Of a stretch of DNA of 64,000 nt, positions 61,831 to 64,000 are shown piece after piece. This DNA comes from Amblyornis subalaris (lineage: Eukaryota; Chordata; Aves; Passeriformes; Ptilonorhynchidae). Where the stretch lies: assembly GCA_018881555.1 (NCBI GenBank), contig JACAXG010000007.1:448643-512642 (forward strand), written 5' to 3'. Below the pieces are notes generated by a model that was given only the letters and a program-made list of their open reading frames with translations, was not told the origin of the DNA and ran no database searches. Positions within the stretch are counted from its first letter, which is position 1, and every line of letters begins with the position of its first letter. The position numbers and the translations under genes are program-made.

Positions 61831-64000
61831 TTTTTATCCTTGTCCCTGCTGTTGACACATGTCAGCTTGCACACAAATTACNGCTCTGCAGGATTTCTTA
61901 TCTCTGATATTTCTCATGACATAATGGCTGCAGTGTAAACCTACAAGGTAAAACACAATTTTAAGCATGTATAACAAAACTGAGCCTTCAATCAACATGG
62001 ATTTGTGGGCAGGAGGAAAAAGGCTTGGACACACAGCTAACATTTTGGCTGAACACAAGCTCAGATTGCTGCGACACAGAGAGTGAGGGGACAGCAAACT
62101 TTTGGCTTCACAGAAACCTAAGAGAAATAAGGACTAGATTTTTAGCTTGACTTTCAAACTCTGACTTCAGGTCCAATAAAAAAATTGCANCTTAAAGACA
62201 ACAAACAAACCTGAAGCCAAGCACAACCCTTTCACCTGATAGAGATTAAAAGGGGTGTACAATTCTTCTGATAGNCCACCAGTCTTGGTGACATCCATGA
62301 TGTCAGCAGGTACTGTTGTGAATGTGGCTTTTCAACTTTAGTGTTGAGAAAACCAATAAATTAGATAAGCTAAACCCGCCAGTGATCCTATAGCACCTTC
62401 TTTTTCNTTCTCCTTTTATTAAAGCAGTCAGAAAGGCAAAAAAACCCGAATCCAAAACCACAAATCATCTACCATTTCACTACTGAGCTATAATGTATTA
62501 AATCATAGANATGAGTCAACAACACCATGCTGCTGGGAAAAAATGGAAAACCATTCTGGGAAGAATAAACAAGTGTCATCTGTAAAACACATGGCACAAA
62601 GCTCNCGTTTGGCTCGGTGGGGGGAAGCAGACGGCTCAGCTGTGGGCACCACCAGCCCGGGAGGATGTGGACAGAACAGAAAAAACCTGGAGAACAGGAA
62701 CAAGGACAATGAGAGGCCTATTAGAGAAGGCTTAGGGCTGCGTGTTGCGAGGAGCAGAGCAGCAATCCTCTTTGTGGCAGTCCCCGGACACGTGAGGAGC
62801 GGCTGGGAGGAAGAAGAGTTTCCTCCACACCCCCAGCCCTTGGAGAGCATTAAGCTCGCTGAAGAGCAGAAGTGTCAGAGACAAGGCTGAGACAAGCACC
62901 CCTGCTGTGACTTCTGGTGTAGCAGGGATTGTAAATTTGTGCCATACAGTTTGGCCAATTTCTGAAAAGTTCATCACNATTCGTTGGCTGATGCACTCCT
63001 TGTACACACATGTGGGTGTGTGGGGGTCTGAGCTGCCTTACCCCAGTTCCAGAGTGAGAGTGCTCAGCATTTCCTTCTGGTGTCCACCTGCGCCTTCGTT
63101 TCAAGCTGCTCCACTTTGATCTTCCTCCTTTCTGGTTACTGTTACTGGCTCATTAGTGGTTTGCCTGTCTTTCCCCTGAGCCTTCCCTCCTGGATGTTGG
63201 AAAATGTGTTGGGTTCCCTTGGCTGACTCAGAAACACTTCATGAGGAGCAGATAAAGAAANAGGCGTGATCCAGTAGTTTCCACAGCCTGACCAGGTGTC
63301 CCAAAAGATGTGCTACAAATTAAACAAAAAATTCAGTTAAAATAAGTGGTAGTGATCGAAAGCATTTTCTTCGCACTTGAAAGCACAGCAGTGTTATTTT
63401 AAAGAGTTATTTCTTTATCTTTTTTAATAACAACTTTGCATTTAAATGTTACTGTACAAAGCTAAAATGCTTTCAAGCACCACTATTGACTTGAGGCAGC
63501 ACCATTCCTATTTGAAATTTTAGGGAAACAGAAGGAGTGAGTATGGAGACAAAGAGAAAAATCATTTGCAAAACTATGTGTTGATAAATCCAAAAATAGA
63601 AACGTTTTCCAAACAAATTTTCTACATGCAAGTATCCCAGTTTCCCAGCAACTTTGTTAGTGACATAATGTTAACTTTGTGGGAAAGCAGCTCTGGACAA
63701 GAAGCTAAGAGCTTTTTGGAGTCTATTCATAACCCTGCATTTGCATTTGATAAATTGCTTCATTGTTACAGCAATTCCCTTTCANGTGATGATTGATTAT
63801 TCTTGTTTTACACAAAAAACATTTGGTTTAAAATGCTAATCTTTCAACATTTTTTCTATCATTACATCAGAAGTTCTGTCGAAGTGTTTCAAAACTTTCA
63901 GAAAGTTGTTTAGGTGTTTTCTGCAACTAAAAACCATTTTACATGTGCTAAGTTTCTCTACATTTTATATAAAACTAGCACTAATTTTTATAGCATGATT

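Larger units (their letters stand above)
60259..64000. other. Non-coding stretch rich in low complexity
   Basis: No gene recognised. Plus and minus frames of 115 codons overlap at 62.5-62.9 kb in a GC-richer patch. They resemble no family, and both strands being open argues that the base composition, not selection, keeps them open. An AP-1-like tgactca lies at 63224-63230. Confidence 0.55.

Noticed and set aside
62503..62890. 115-codon open frames on both strands
   Set aside because: Both strands are open over the same GC-richer DNA, so low stop density explains it. No family resemblance on either strand.
1..64000. Prokaryotic or phage system, CRISPR array, rRNA cluster or intact retroviral provirus
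   Set aside because: No dense same-strand coding, no regularly spaced repeats, no rRNA-like conserved words and no paired LTRs were seen. CR1 ends and composition point to a bird nuclear genome.

Overview
This window looks like non-coding DNA from a bird nuclear genome, either a gene desert or the inside of very large introns. The best evidence is two fragments of the 3' end of a CR1 LINE (about 1955-2031 and 19051-19104). Both carry the diagnostic run 'gatct.taaggtc.cttccaaccYaa..attctRtgat', which is typical of birds and other sauropsids. There are also worn, MIR/CORE-SINE-like relics (about 25975-26110 and 60192-60258, with weaker ones at 29604, 32024 and 57402). Base composition is AT-leaning and CpG is strongly depleted. 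I saw no Alu- or L1-like sequence, no bacterial-type gene packing, no rRNA, no intact tRNA and no CRISPR array. Single isolated N calls, on the order of a hundred, are scattered through the window and mark low-confidence or heterozygous bases.

Layout. 1-7.3 kb is relatively GC-rich and full of overlapping chance reading frames on both strands. 7.3-19 kb is mixed and holds a possible spliced exon at 10421-10692 (+) and an isolated coding-like patch on the minus strand at 14240-14434 with a frame break. 19-35 kb becomes AT-richer and holds a CR1 tail, a homeodomain-site-rich patch at 20255-20310 and the best MIR-like relic. Around 35.05-35.2 kb there is a strong inverted repeat (32-bp arms, one mismatch) followed by a second compound hairpin. 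36-53 kb is AT-rich, with another homeodomain/POU-like cluster (36060-36110), a small minus-strand reading frame under a tight CpG cluster (43932-44146), a 28-bp tandem duplication (47703-47750) and interlocked hairpins at 51084-51158. At 53.2-53.6 kb a small GC/CpG-rich patch carries a possible minus-strand exon. The remainder to 64 kb is low-complexity-rich non-coding DNA.

I recognised no protein family in any reading frame and call no confident protein-coding gene. The candidate exons and coding-like patches are hypotheses resting on splice-site shape, codon pattern or CpG retention. The most unusual things seen directly in the sequence are the hairpins at 35.05 kb and 51.1 kb. I found no evidence of a new multi-gene system here.
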